Position numbers and translations under genes: made by a program. A DNA stretch of 64,000 nucleotides from an uncultured Prevotellaceae bacterium (GTDB taxonomy: Bacteria; Bacteroidota; Bacteroidia; Bacteroidales; Bacteroidaceae): contig CACWSX010000005.1 of the NCBI GenBank assembly GCA_902763615.1, positions 39,308-103,307 on the forward strand. The letters run 5' to 3'. Shown here piece by piece: positions 18,314 through 27,444 of this stretch. The notes beneath the pieces were generated by a model. It worked only from the letters and a program-made list of their open reading frames with translations. It did no database searches and had not been told where the DNA came from. Positions within the stretch are counted from its first letter, which is position 1, and each line of letters starts with the position of its first letter.

Positions 18314-20497
18314 TTAGTTGGCCATTTCTGATAGGAATTTGATACGAACAAGGCGTATCTCATCCTCCGAATAGTCGCCACCCAACTCATCTTGCGCCAC
18401 ACTCAAACGATCCGTGTCCGACTCTGCGAAATAGTCATATATATCATCGACATGATCCTCGTCCATCACTTCGTCAAGGAAATAGTCGATATTCAATTTG
18501 GTACCGCTATAGACGATGGCCTCTATCTCCGACAACAGCTCGTCGAAATCGATTCCTTGGGCATTGGCAATATCATCAAGAGCAATCTGACGGTCGATGC
18601 TCTGGATAATCTTCACCTTCAGCATCGATTTCTTGGCAACGGTACGCACGCGCAAATCAGCCTGTCGTTCAATCTCGTTCTCAGCGCAATATTTCTTGAT
18701 GAGGTCTACGAACTCCTTCGCATAAGGCTGCTTCACCTTACCCTCACCCACGCCCTGGATATTCTTCAGTTCCTCAAGCGTCACGGGATAGTCAGTGGCC
18801 ATCTGGTCAATACTCACATCCTGGAAGATGACATATGGTGGACGCTCCATCCGTTTCGACACCTTTTTACGTAGGTCGCGCAGCATAGCAGCCAATGTGG
18901 GATCGAGGGCACCGGCTGTACCTTCATGCTCACTGCCACCATCAATCTCATCGCTGAACTCAGCATCCTTCACTATCATAAATGATTGCGGAGCCTTGAG
19001 GAACTTCTTACCGGCAGAGGTGATTTTAAGCAGACCGTAGTTCTCCACTTCCTTCTTCAGATAACCCATAAGCAGGGCCTGACGAATCACAGGGTTCCAA
19101 ATCTTCGGATCCTCATCTTCGCCGATGCCGAATTCATCGAGTTCGTGGTGTTTGTGGGCAATAATCTCTTCTGTTTCTTTGCCAACAATGAAGTCAATCA
19201 CGTAGTCTGAGCGGAAATTCTCCTTGATGCGCTGAATCACCTGCAGTACCGTCACCAGTTGATTCATAGCCTCTATCTTCGTCTTCGGATGCAGACAGTT
19301 GTCGCAGTTGCCACAATTCTCACGATCATACGTCTCACCAAAGTAGTGCAACAGCATCTTCCGTCGGCAGACGCTCGTCTCGGCATAGGCCGCCGTTTCC
19401 ACGAGCAACTGTCGGCCAATGTCCTGTTCGGCCACAGGTTTGCCCTCCATAAACTTTTCCAACTTATCAAGATCCTTGCTCGAATAAAAGGCCAAACAGA
19501 TGCCTTCTCCGCCATCACGACCGGCACGTCCCGTCTCCTGATAGTAGCCTTCAAGCGACTTGGGTATATCATAATGGATGACGAAACGCACATCAGGTTT
19601 GTCGATACCCATGCCAAAGGCGATGGTAGCTACGATCACGTCGATATTCTCCATCAGAAAGTCATCTTGCGTCTGTGTACGTGTTGAAGAATCGAGTCCG
19701 GCATGATAAGCAGCTGCTTTGATATCGTTGGCTCTGAGAATCGCTGCCAATTCTTCTACCTTCTTACGCGAGAGACAATAGATGATACCGCTCTTGCCTG
19801 GATGTTGCTTGATGAAACGGATAATATCCTTATCAACATCCTTTGTCTTCGGGCGCACTTCATAATAGAGGTTCGGACGGTTAAACGAGCTCTTGAATTC
19901 CTTGGCATCCATAATGCCTAAGTTCTTCTTAATATCTGAACGGACCTTGTCGGTAGCCGTAGCCGTCAGTGCAATAATAGGCGCCGGTCCGATTTCATTA
20001 ACGATCGGCCGAATACGACGGTACTCTGGACGGAAATCATGCCCCCATTCCGAGATACAATGAGCCTCATCAACGGCATAAAACGAGATCTTAACCGATT
20101 TAAGGAACTCCACATTCTCCTCTTTTGTAAGCGACTCGGGCGCCACATATAGCAGTTTGGTGATGCCTGCCTGGATATCAGCCTTCACCTGATCGACGGC
20201 CGCCTTGTTCAGCGACGAGTTCAGGTAATGCGCAGTCCCCTCATGCTCACTCAACTGTGAGATGAAATCCACCTGATTTTTCATCAGCGCAATCAGTGGC
20301 GATATCACGATGGCAACGCCATCCATCAGCAGTGAGGGCAACTGATAACAGAGCGACTTACCGCCACCTGTGGGCATCAATACAAAGGTGTCCTTACCAT
20401 CCAACAGACTCTGGATGATTTTCTCCTGATCACCTTTGAACTTGTCAAAGCCGAAATACTTCTTCAGTGCATCATGTAAATTGGCTTTTTTCGTCAT
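18314..20497 (-). CDS. recQ: ATP-dependent DNA helicase RecQ
   Basis: 3'-5' helicase that unwinds recombination and stalled fork intermediates. Walker A is MPTGGGKS (41-48), motif II is VDEAHCISEWGHDFRPEY, motif VI is QETGRAGRDG, and the zinc-binding segment CRRKMLLHYFGE..CGNCDNC is complete. A winged helix and an HRDC domain follow (LKNIQGVGEGKVKQPYAKEF). At 727 residues it is longer than E. coli RecQ (about 610) because of an acidic C-terminal extension after the HRDC domain, common in Bacteroidota. Confidence 0.95.
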   Translation of the reverse strand: MTKKANLHDALKKYFGFDKFKGDQEKIIQSLLDGKDTFVLMPTGGGKSLCYQLPSLLMDGVAIVISPLIALMKNQVDFISQLSEHEGTAHYLNSSLNKAAVDQVKADIQAGITKLLYVAPESLTKEENVEFLKSVKISFYAVDEAHCISEWGHDFRPEYRRIRPIVNEIGPAPIIALTATATDKVRSDIKKNLGIMDAKEFKSSFNRPNLYYEVRPKTKDVDKDIIRFIKQHPGKSGIIYCLSRKKVEELAAILRANDIKAAAYHAGLDSSTRTQTQDDFLMENIDVIVATIAFGMGIDKPDVRFVIHYDIPKSLEGYYQETGRAGRDGGEGICLAFYSSKDLDKLEKFMEGKPVAEQDIGRQLLVETAAYAETSVCRRKMLLHYFGETYDRENCGNCDNCLHPKTKIEAMNQLVTVLQVIQRIKENFRSDYVIDFIVGKETEEIIAHKHHELDEFGIGEDEDPKIWNPVIRQALLMGYLKKEVENYGLLKITSAGKKFLKAPQSFMIVKDAEFSDEIDGGSEHEGTAGALDPTLAAMLRDLRKKVSKRMERPPYVIFQDVSIDQMATDYPVTLEELKNIQGVGEGKVKQPYAKEFVDLIKKYCAENEIERQADLRVRTVAKKSMLKVKIIQSIDRQIALDDIANAQGIDFDELLSEIEAIVYSGTKLNIDYFLDEVMDEDHVDDIYDYFAESDTDRLSVAQDELGGDYSEDEIRLVRIKFLSEMAN

Positions 20498-20546
20498 ATC
20501 ATTTTTCCTTCTTTCGTTATGTAATAGGCTTGTAGATTTCTGTTAT

Positions 20547-21776
20547 CTATGAGGCCAGCCGCTGCAAATGCGACTTCTCGAGTTGCTGCAGCACATATTT
20601 AGCTGTTACTTCAAATTTCTTAACTTTCTTGGATGGAATCTCAAACATTGTATCCATCATCACACTCTCTACGATGGAACGCAATCCACGGGCACCGAGT
20701 TTATATTCCACTGCTTTATCAACAATAACCTCTAATGCCTCTGGGGCAAACGTCAACTTGATGCCATCCATTTCGAAGAGCTTTTCATATTGCTTAACAA
20801 TAGAGTTCTTAGGCTCAGTCAGAATCTTAGCCAAAGCTTCACGATTGAGTGGATTCAAGTAGGTCAGCACAGGCAGACGTCCGATAATCTCCGGAATCAG
20901 TCCAAATGATTTCAGATCCTGAGGCACAATATACTGCATCAGATTATCCTTATCAATTTTCGCAACATTCTGTACAGAATTATAACCCACCACATGGGTA
21001 TTCATTCTTTGGGCTATCTTGCGCTCAATGCCATCGAATGCGCCACCACAGATAAAGAGGATATTCCTCGTATCCACAGAAATATAATCCTGATCAGGAT
21101 GTTTGCGGCCGCCCTTAGGTGGCACGTTCACATTAGTGCCCTCCAGCAACTTAAGCAATCCCTGCTGCACACCTTCGCCACTCACGTCTCTTGTGATGGA
21201 GGGATTATCGCTCTTTCGGGCAATCTTGTCAATCTCATCGATAAAGACAATGCCTCGTTGAGCAGCCGCCACATCATAGTCTGCCACTTGTAGCAGGCGT
21301 GACAAGATGCTTTCCACATCCTCGCCTACATAACCAGCCTCCGTAAACACTGTGGCGTCGACAATCGTGAAGGGTACGTCAAGCATCTTGGCAATGGTGC
21401 GCGCCAAAAGGGTTTTACCTGTACCGGTAGAGCCAACCATGATGATATTGCTCTTCTCTATCTCCACACCATCTTTATCCTCTGGCTGCTGCAAGCGCTT
21501 ATAGTGGTTGTATACAGCCACAGAGAGAAAGCGCTTTGCCTCGTCCTGGCCAATCACATACTGGTCGAGATAGCTTTTAATCTCCACGGGCTTCGGTACT
21601 GCGTTCAACTTGAAACGGTCCTTTCCCTGAGACCGGGACGTGTCAGCAAGATTCTCCCTAACGATACGATAGGCCTGCTCCGCACAGCTCTCGCAGATGA
21701 AACCATCCACGCCAGTGATGAGCAGTCTACACTCGTGTTCTGTCCTTCCGCAAAAACTACACGCCTTCTTTGCCAT
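20547..21776 (-). CDS. clpX: ClpX ATPase subunit of the Clp protease
   Basis: AAA+ unfoldase that feeds substrates to ClpP. Zinc-binding domain with Cys6, Cys9, Cys28 and Cys31, Walker A GSTGTGKT, Walker B IVFIDEID, and the ClpP-contact loop region are all present. 409 residues is normal. The start overlaps the clpP stop by one base (TAATG), giving translational coupling. Confidence 0.97.
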   Translation of the reverse strand: MAKKACSFCGRTEHECRLLITGVDGFICESCAEQAYRIVRENLADTSRSQGKDRFKLNAVPKPVEIKSYLDQYVIGQDEAKRFLSVAVYNHYKRLQQPEDKDGVEIEKSNIIMVGSTGTGKTLLARTIAKMLDVPFTIVDATVFTEAGYVGEDVESILSRLLQVADYDVAAAQRGIVFIDEIDKIARKSDNPSITRDVSGEGVQQGLLKLLEGTNVNVPPKGGRKHPDQDYISVDTRNILFICGGAFDGIERKIAQRMNTHVVGYNSVQNVAKIDKDNLMQYIVPQDLKSFGLIPEIIGRLPVLTYLNPLNREALAKILTEPKNSIVKQYEKLFEMDGIKLTFAPEALEVIVDKAVEYKLGARGLRSIVESVMMDTMFEIPSKKVKKFEVTAKYVLQQLEKSHLQRLAS

Positions 21777-22459
21777 TATTTCTTCCTTGTGAGAACATTG
21801 TCAATCATGCCATAGGCCTTGGCCTCCTCTGCCGTCATCCAGTAGTTACGGTCGGAATCAGCATATACCTTATCATATGGGGTGTGCGAGTGCTCGGAGA
21901 TGATAGTATAAAGTTCCTTCTTGAACTTAAGAATCTCCTTGGCCTCGATCTCGATATCGGACGCCTGCCCCTGCACGCCGCCGAGGGGCTGGTGAATCAT
22001 CACGCGACTATGAGGCAGTGCCGAGCGCTTGCCTTCGGTTCCAGCCACAAGTAGCACAGCGCCCATCGAGGCTGCCATACCAGTACAGATAGTAGCCACA
22101 TCGCTGGAGATAAACTGCATGGTATCATAGATACCCAGGCCAGCCGTCACGCTACCACCAGGTGAGTTGATATAAATACTGATATCCTTGCCAGAGTCTA
22201 CAGAGTCAAGATACAACAACTGTGCCTGCAATGTATTGGCGGTATAGTCGTCAATCTGGGTACCTAAGAAAATGATGCGATCCATCATCAAACGTGAGAA
22301 AACGTCCATTTGCGTCACATTCAGCTGACGCTCCTCAAGGATATACGGATTCAGATACTGCGCCTGTGCCTGCATCATTTCGTCAAATGTCAGGCCATCC
22401 ATTCCTAAATGCCCTACGGCATATTTTCTAAGATCATTCTTCATAAGCTTCATAATCAC
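21776..22459 (-). CDS. clpP: ClpP proteolytic subunit
   Basis: Serine protease ring partner of ClpX. The catalytic Ser131 lies in [11 protein letters not shown] and His156 in [10 protein letters not shown]. The 227-residue form has a somewhat long N-terminus; an internal Met6 ([11 protein letters not shown]) is also possible. It is preceded by a promoter box right behind the tig terminator, and by short repeats of TTCACT. Confidence 0.96.
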   Translation of the reverse strand: MIMKLMKNDLRKYAVGHLGMDGLTFDEMMQAQAQYLNPYILEERQLNVTQMDVFSRLMMDRIIFLGTQIDDYTANTLQAQLLYLDSVDSGKDISIYINSPGGSVTAGLGIYDTMQFISSDVATICTGMAASMGAVLLVAGTEGKRSALPHSRVMIHQPLGGVQGQASDIEIEAKEILKFKKELYTIISEHSHTPYDKVYADSDRNYWMTAEEAKAYGMIDNVLTRKK

Positions 22460-22524
22460 TTTTCACTATTCACTTTTCACTACGAAAAAAGGGCTCTCGA
22501 CCTTTTTATCTCGTGATTGGGACA

Positions 22525-22570
22525 CAAAGATAATAAAAAAAGTCGATAACCCTTCAAAAAAAGGAGTTAT
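22525..22570 (-). terminator. tig terminator overlapping clpP promoter box
   Basis: On the minus strand ATAAC(T)CCTT pairs with AAGGGTTAT (22546-22570) and is followed by seven T (22534-22540). Directly after the T-run lies TATCTTTG (22525-22532), a -7 box for clpP. Confidence 0.6.
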
Positions 22571-22586
22571 TTTTTCGTAAAAATAC

Positions 22587-23945
22587 TTATTTTCCTTCCA
22601 TCATCTTATTAAACTCGTCCAATGTGACCGTTTTTTCATCCAGTTTAACAACCGTTTTGAGTTTATCGGTCAGTTTCAGATCCACAGCGCGGTCTACAAA
22701 ATTATCGATGTTCTCACGCTTCTTCAACTGCTCTTCGGCATAATTCTCAACTACATCGTCGGGCACATTGGCCATACCATATTGAGCGAACTGGGCACGG
22801 ATAGCCTCACGAGCCACACGCTTCACGTCCTCATCCTCGACCTTGATCTCCTGAGCAGTTACAATCTGCTCCTTGATGAGGTGCCAAGCCAGTTCCTTGA
22901 TACTACCTTCAAAGTTCTGCTCCACAAAATCTGCGCCCTTGTCTTTATTATTCTGCAACATCACACGCTTCAGCAGTGCTTCAGGGAACTCGAGCTTACC
23001 CACTTTCTTTTCCAGATGAGCACGCACATCCTGCATGAACTTATAGTCGCTGCTACCCACGAACTGTGCCTTGAGTTGCTCAGCAATCTTCTCACGGAAA
23101 GCCTTCTCATCCTTCACAGTACCTTCGCCAAACACACGGTCGAAGAGTTTCTGGTCAATCTCAGCGGGCTGGAAGTGACGTATCTCAGTCACCTGGAACG
23201 AGAAATCGCTGTTCACATCAGCAATATCCTCTTTCTTCACCTTCAGCAGGGCAGCCACCTCAGCATCATTGTCAGGATAGGCCTTTTTAGGATTGAAGGT
23301 AATGATATCTCCAGGCTTACAGCCGTCGAAAAGTTTCTTCTGTTTGTCATCTTTGATATAGGCTGGCATAATCATACCACCCTCGGTAGTGATACCGTCT
23401 TCGAGGGTATTGCCCTTCTTATCGAGCTGACGCAAATCACCAGTGATAGTGTCATTGCCACTGAACACCTCAGCCTTCACGAACTCGCCACCCTGTGAAG
23501 CATACATCTGCACCTGCTGGTCAATGAGTTTATCGTCAACGGAAATGGTATAATAAGCAATCTTATCCTTACCACTCAAAGCCACTTTGAACTCTGGGGC
23601 TACGGCAATGTCGAACACGAAGGTCATCTCTCCCTCCTTCTCGAAATCCTGCGGTTGCTGCTTGTCACTAGGCAGTGGTTCACCAAGCATCTGGATTTTG
23701 TTCTCACGCACATATTCATAGAGTTTCTCGCCCATCAGGCGATTTACCTCATCAACTTTAACAACTGTGCCATACTGGCGCTTTACCAACCCCATAGGCA
23801 CCTGTCCAGGACGGAAGCCTGGAACCTGAGCTTTCTTACGATAATCTTTCAGTGTCTTCTCGACCTTCTCCTGATAGTCTGCAGGTTCAATGGTCATGGT
23901 CAACAGACCATTGATCTTATCAGGGCAATCAAATGTAATTTTCAT
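22587..23945 (-). CDS. tig: Trigger factor
   Basis: Ribosome-associated chaperone. The frame could start at 23978, but ATG at 23945 begins the conserved N-terminus MKITFDCPDK and leaves a 40-nt leader behind the -7 box at 23990. The ribosome-docking signature GFRPGQVP is present. The middle domain is divergent from an FKBP fold, as in many Bacteroidota, and the C-terminal arms are complete. 452 residues. The order tig-clpP-clpX is the classical protein quality control cluster. Confidence 0.94.
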   Translation of the reverse strand: MKITFDCPDKINGLLTMTIEPADYQEKVEKTLKDYRKKAQVPGFRPGQVPMGLVKRQYGTVVKVDEVNRLMGEKLYEYVRENKIQMLGEPLPSDKQQPQDFEKEGEMTFVFDIAVAPEFKVALSGKDKIAYYTISVDDKLIDQQVQMYASQGGEFVKAEVFSGNDTITGDLRQLDKKGNTLEDGITTEGGMIMPAYIKDDKQKKLFDGCKPGDIITFNPKKAYPDNDAEVAALLKVKKEDIADVNSDFSFQVTEIRHFQPAEIDQKLFDRVFGEGTVKDEKAFREKIAEQLKAQFVGSSDYKFMQDVRAHLEKKVGKLEFPEALLKRVMLQNNKDKGADFVEQNFEGSIKELAWHLIKEQIVTAQEIKVEDEDVKRVAREAIRAQFAQYGMANVPDDVVENYAEEQLKKRENIDNFVDRAVDLKLTDKLKTVVKLDEKTVTLDEFNKMMEGK

Positions 23946-23989
23946 CTTTTTGTATACCTTATTATATATAATACTCAAAAATTGAGGTG

Positions 23990-23997
23990 CAAAGGTA
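23990..23997 (-). promoter_or_regulatory. tig -7 box
   Basis: TACCTTTG on the minus strand 44 bp before the tig start; -33 element not clear. Next to it is a purine-rich AGAGGAAAGCAGAAAG stretch similar to one at 10320-10345. Confidence 0.5.
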
Positions 23998-24056
23998 CAA
24001 AAAAAAGAGGAAAGAGGAAAGCAGAAAGCAGAAAGTTGATGTCGCGTTGTATTTTT

Positions 24057-24857
24057 TTAACTATTCCCTTCTTCTTCCTCTTTTGCTTTGCGCTCCTCTT
24101 CCATAAGTTGGAAGTCCTTCTTGCGCAACACGAATGAATTGGTCAGGTACTTCTCCCTTACGACTTTGTTCTCGGCCAATTCTTCAGGAGAGCCCTGAAA
24201 CAGTATACGGCCTTCGAACAACAGGTATGCGCGATCGGTGATGGTCAGCGTCTCGTCCACATTATGGTCCGTAATCAAGATGCCGATATTCCTATATTTC
24301 AGTTTCCACACAATCTGCTGGATATCCTCCACAGCGATGGGGTCGACACCCGCAAAGGGCTCGTCGAGCATGATGAATTTCGGTTCGATAGCGAGGCAAC
24401 GGGCTATCTCCGTCCTTCGCCGCTCACCACCCGAAAGCTGATCGCCTTTGTTTTTGCGCACCTTCCCCAAACGGAACTCCTTGATCAGTTCCTCCAGTTT
24501 CTGCAGTTGGTAGTCGCGGGGTTTTCCTGTCATCTCCAGCACTGAAAGGATATTGTCCTCGACGCTCATCTTACGGAACACGCTCGCCTCCTGTGCCAGA
24601 TATCCGATGCCTGCCCGGGCCCGTCTGAACACAGGATATTTCGTCACGTCCTCGTCGCCCAAATAGATATGGCCACCATTAGGTACAATCAGACCTGTGG
24701 TCATATAAAACGAGGTGGTCTTGCCTGCTCCGTTGGGGCCCAGCAAGCCTACGATCTCGCCTTGCTTCACATTGAAGCTCACATCGTTCACGACGGTACG
24801 TTTACCATACCGTTTCACAAGACCTTCCGTGCGTAGTACTAATCCTTCTGTTTCCAT
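24057..24857 (-). CDS. lptB: LPS export ABC transporter ATPase LptB
   Basis: Powers lipopolysaccharide extraction from the inner membrane. Walker [14 protein letters not shown], signature [14 protein letters not shown], Walker [14 protein letters not shown] and the switch His (ITDHNVDE) are all present and of the LptB type. ATG 24857 (METEGLVLR) is preferred to 24869. The C-terminus has a short charged tail (KEEEEGNS) absent in E. coli. No permease genes lptF/G are adjacent. Confidence 0.94.
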   Translation of the reverse strand: METEGLVLRTEGLVKRYGKRTVVNDVSFNVKQGEIVGLLGPNGAGKTTSFYMTTGLIVPNGGHIYLGDEDVTKYPVFRRARAGIGYLAQEASVFRKMSVEDNILSVLEMTGKPRDYQLQKLEELIKEFRLGKVRKNKGDQLSGGERRRTEIARCLAIEPKFIMLDEPFAGVDPIAVEDIQQIVWKLKYRNIGILITDHNVDETLTITDRAYLLFEGRILFQGSPEELAENKVVREKYLTNSFVLRKKDFQLMEEERKAKEEEEGNS

Positions 24858-24946
24858 AATCGCCCGCAAAAATACTATATTTTTCTTAGAATCGAGAGGT
24901 TATCCGCAAAAAAAGTGCTGATTGTTTGGTATTATTAACGATTATC

Positions 24947-24978
24947 TTTGGCCGTTTGGGAAATAATACCTACCTTTG
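24947..24978 (+). promoter_or_regulatory. mlaE-mlaF promoter
   Basis: TTTG (24947-24950), 20 bp, TACCTTTG (24971-24978); ATG of mlaE follows at 25004. The divergent lptB has a weaker TATTTTTG box at 24867-24874. Confidence 0.8.
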
Positions 24979-25003
24979 CCGGCGATAAAGACGATAGGAA
25001 ACG

Positions 25004-25750
25004 ATGATTATCATCAGATATCTGACCATTCTCGGACGCTACATCCAACTGATGGAGCGTACTTTTTCCGTTCCCGAAAGAATGCGCATGTTCTTCAAAT
25101 CGTATGTAAAGGAGATGGCCCAGCTTGGCGTAAACTCTATCGGTATCGTGCTGCTCATTTCATTCTTCATCGGTGCCGTGATCTGCATCCAAATGAAGTT
25201 GAACATCCAAAGCCCTTGGATGCCCCGGTGGGTAAGTGGTTATACGACCCGAGAGATTCTGCTATTGGAGTTCTCGAGTTCAATCATGTGTCTGATCCTT
25301 GCAGGTAAGGTAGGCTCAAACATCGCCTCGGAACTGGGTACAATGCGCGTCACGCAACAGATCGACGCCCTGGAAATCATGGGCGTGAACTCGGCCAGCT
25401 ACCTGATTCTTCCGAAAATCATGGGTATGCTTACCATCATGCCCTTCTTGGTAATTTTCTCGTCGGCTACGGGTATCTTGGGTGCCTACGCTACCGCTTA
25501 TGTAGGACATGTGCTACCTCCTGACGACTTAACGCTGGGCTTACAACACTCGTTCAAGTCGTGGTTCGTATGGATGTCAATTATCAAGAGCGAGTTCTTC
25601 GCCTTTATCATCTCGAGCGTGCCAGCCTTCTGCGGTTATACGGTGGAAGGAGGTTCCGTCAATGTGGGTAAATCATCGACTGATGCCGTCGTATCGTCGA
25701 GCGTACTCATTCTGTTTAGTGATGTCTTCCTAACCCAGTTGCTGTCATGA
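25004..25750 (+). CDS. mlaE: MlaE-type ABC transporter permease
   Basis: 248-residue inner membrane protein of the MlaE/YrbE family with about five hydrophobic segments. The conserved stretch LAGKVGSNIASELGTMRVT and QIDALEIMGVN is clear. It forms the lipid-transport ABC complex that moves phospholipids between inner and outer membrane. It overlaps mlaF by 4 bp (ATGA). The MCE substrate-binding protein (MlaD) expected next is absent here. Confidence 0.93.
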   Translation: MIIIRYLTILGRYIQLMERTFSVPERMRMFFKSYVKEMAQLGVNSIGIVLLISFFIGAVICIQMKLNIQSPWMPRWVSGYTTREILLLEFSSSIMCLILAGKVGSNIASELGTMRVTQQIDALEIMGVNSASYLILPKIMGMLTIMPFLVIFSSATGILGAYATAYVGHVLPPDDLTLGLQHSFKSWFVWMSIIKSEFFAFIISSVPAFCGYTVEGGSVNVGKSSTDAVVSSSVLILFSDVFLTQLLS

Positions 25751-26517
25751 TAGAGGTTAAGAATCTATATAAGAGTTTCGAAGACAAGGAAGTGCTGAAG
25801 GATATCAGCACCGTGTTCGAGGACGGTAAGACGAACCTGATTATCGGTCAGAGCGGTTCGGGAAAGACGGTACTGATGAAGAACCTCGTAGGGCTGTTGG
25901 ACCCCACAAGTGGACAAGTGCTCTACGACGGGCGTGACTTCATAGTCATGTCAAAAAAGGAGAAGGTGTATATGCGCCGAGAGATGGGTATGATCTTCCA
26001 AAGTGCAGCCTTGTTTGACTCGCTGACGGTACTGGAGAACGTGATGTTCCCCCTAGACATGTTCTCGACGATGACTCTCAGGGAGCGCACAAAACGGGCT
26101 ATGGACTGTCTGGACCGTGTGAATCTGGTAGGTGCAGAAGAGAAATTCCCCGGAGAGTTGTCTGGTGGCATGCAGAAGCGCGTAGCCATCGCCAGAGCCA
26201 TCGCCCTGAATCCCAAGTACCTGTTTTGTGATGAGCCAAATTCCGGCCTCGACCCCAAGACCTCACTCGTCATCGACGACCTGCTGCACAGCATCACCAA
26301 GGAATTCAACATGACCACTATCATCAATACGCATGACATGAACTCCGTGATGGGTATTGGCGAGAACATCATCTTTATCTACGAGGGGCACAAGGAGTGG
26401 CAGGGCGTCAGCAGCCAGATCATGCACTCCAACAACCAGCGCCTTACCGATTTCATCTTCGCCAGCGATCTGCTGAAGAACATGCGCAATCTGGTACTGG
26501 AAAAAGAGCAGCAATAA
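25747..26517 (+). CDS. mlaF: MlaF-type ABC transporter ATPase
   Basis: 256-residue ATPase partner of MlaE. Walker A GQSGSGKTVLMK, signature LSGGMQKRVAIARA and Walker B YLFCDEPNSGLDP are intact; the SGGMQKR form of the signature is typical of the MCE-associated group. Ends just before the TCTAGA repeat array. Confidence 0.93.
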   Translation: MIEVKNLYKSFEDKEVLKDISTVFEDGKTNLIIGQSGSGKTVLMKNLVGLLDPTSGQVLYDGRDFIVMSKKEKVYMRREMGMIFQSAALFDSLTVLENVMFPLDMFSTMTLRERTKRAMDCLDRVNLVGAEEKFPGELSGGMQKRVAIARAIALNPKYLFCDEPNSGLDPKTSLVIDDLLHSITKEFNMTTIINTHDMNSVMGIGENIIFIYEGHKEWQGVSSQIMHSNNQRLTDFIFASDLLKNMRNLVLEKEQQ

Positions 26518-26530
26518 AGCTGCCAGGCTT

Positions 26531-26581
26531 TCTAGAATATCTAGACAATCTAGATTCTCTAGACCATCTAGACTATCTAGA
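26531..26581. repeat. Six TCTAGA palindromes on a 9 bp period
   Basis: TCTAGA occurs at 26531, 26540, 26549, 26558, 26567 and 26576, exactly nine bases apart, with variable 3-base spacers. The last copy contains the TAG stop of the four-helix gene. It lies between the convergent ends of mlaF and that gene. Confidence 0.97.
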
Positions 26582-27242
26582 ATCTCCCCAGTTCTTCCTC
26601 CAGCTCCGCTATCCTTCGCTGCGCCTGCGCCAGTTCCTGCCTCAGCCTCGCTATCTCCTGCTGCTGATTCATCCTATACCCCAGCCTCGCTGCCGTCATT
26701 CTCTCCTTGATACCGCCCTCAGTCACAAACTCCTTCTCCAACTTCTTCTGATACGAAATCATCATCTTGTCTACCATATGACAAAGAGTCAAGGCCGTAT
26801 TTGCCATTTCTTCAGCATTCATCTTGGCTGCGAGTTTTTCATAATCTTCCCATCGGTTATGATTACGACAGAACTTCAGCATCCTATCATATCTCGGATG
26901 CGTCTTATCCCATAGTGGCAACTCTCGCGACTTCAGATAGTCCTCATAGTCCTCCCTAAGCTCATGGATACTGCTCCTTGCCACATTGAGCAACTTGATC
27001 TCCATCTCCATCGACGTCATGCCATCTTCTGATCCCTCCACGATATTCTGTTTCCCAGAGCGGGCCGCCTGAACCATCTGATCTACGGTCCTGTCGCCAA
27101 ATTGCTGTAGATGATGTTTGGTAAAGATAAAAGTCAGCTGATATAGTACATCTGTCTTCTGATAGAAATAGAGTTCAACCCATTTGGTCTGACTCCGCAA
27201 TACCTTGAACTGTTCTTCGAGCGTTTGTTTGTTGTCTTCCAT
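26577..27242 (-). CDS. Four-helix-bundle (S23-like) protein with suffix domain
   Basis: 221 residues. The centre (TVDQMVQAARSGKQNIVEGSE) matches the conserved turn of the four-helix bundle family related to proteins encoded in 23S rRNA intervening sequences. The form with a long C-terminal part is known as four helix bundle suffix domain protein. The last 35 residues are a coiled coil (QQEIARLRQELAQAQRRIAE). The function of the family is unknown; it is frequent near mobile DNA and next to variable genes. It has its own strong promoter, so it need not be part of the adjacent VirE unit. Confidence 0.85.
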   Translation of the reverse strand: MEDNKQTLEEQFKVLRSQTKWVELYFYQKTDVLYQLTFIFTKHHLQQFGDRTVDQMVQAARSGKQNIVEGSEDGMTSMEMEIKLLNVARSSIHELREDYEDYLKSRELPLWDKTHPRYDRMLKFCRNHNRWEDYEKLAAKMNAEEMANTALTLCHMVDKMMISYQKKLEKEFVTEGGIKERMTAARLGYRMNQQQEIARLRQELAQAQRRIAELEEELGRF

Positions 27243-27264
27243 AATTCAATTCAAATTAACGCCA

Positions 27265-27296
27265 CAAAGATAGGAAGTTCTCAACAAACTTCCAAA
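27265..27296 (-). promoter_or_regulatory. Promoter of the four-helix gene
   Basis: TTTG (27293-27296), 20 bp, TATCTTTG (27265-27272) on the minus strand; ATG follows at 27242. Confidence 0.75.
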
Positions 27297-27358
27297 TCTT
27301 TTTGCAATTATTTCAATTTGAAAGACAGACTACATGATACTGGTTAACTCAATCTTGC

Positions 27359-27444
27359 ATTAGGATGTCAGGGTGACAGAGTACCGACAAACAAATGTAT
27401 TACGACCTATCCCAAAGGGTGACAAGGACAGCAGGAGGGTGTCA
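27359..27444. repeat. Left 86-bp inverted repeat of the VirE unit
   Basis: The reverse complement of this stretch aligns without gaps to 29678-29763, with 57 of 86 positions identical. The best blocks are TCCTTGTCACC and TGTCACCCTGA, each 11 of 11. The inner end coincides with the TGA stop of the VirE gene (27442-27444). Confidence 0.75.

Noticed and set aside
26577-27242. Toxin-antitoxin with the VirE gene
   Set aside because: The four-helix family has no known toxin partner, the gene has its own promoter and is not overlapped by another small gene.
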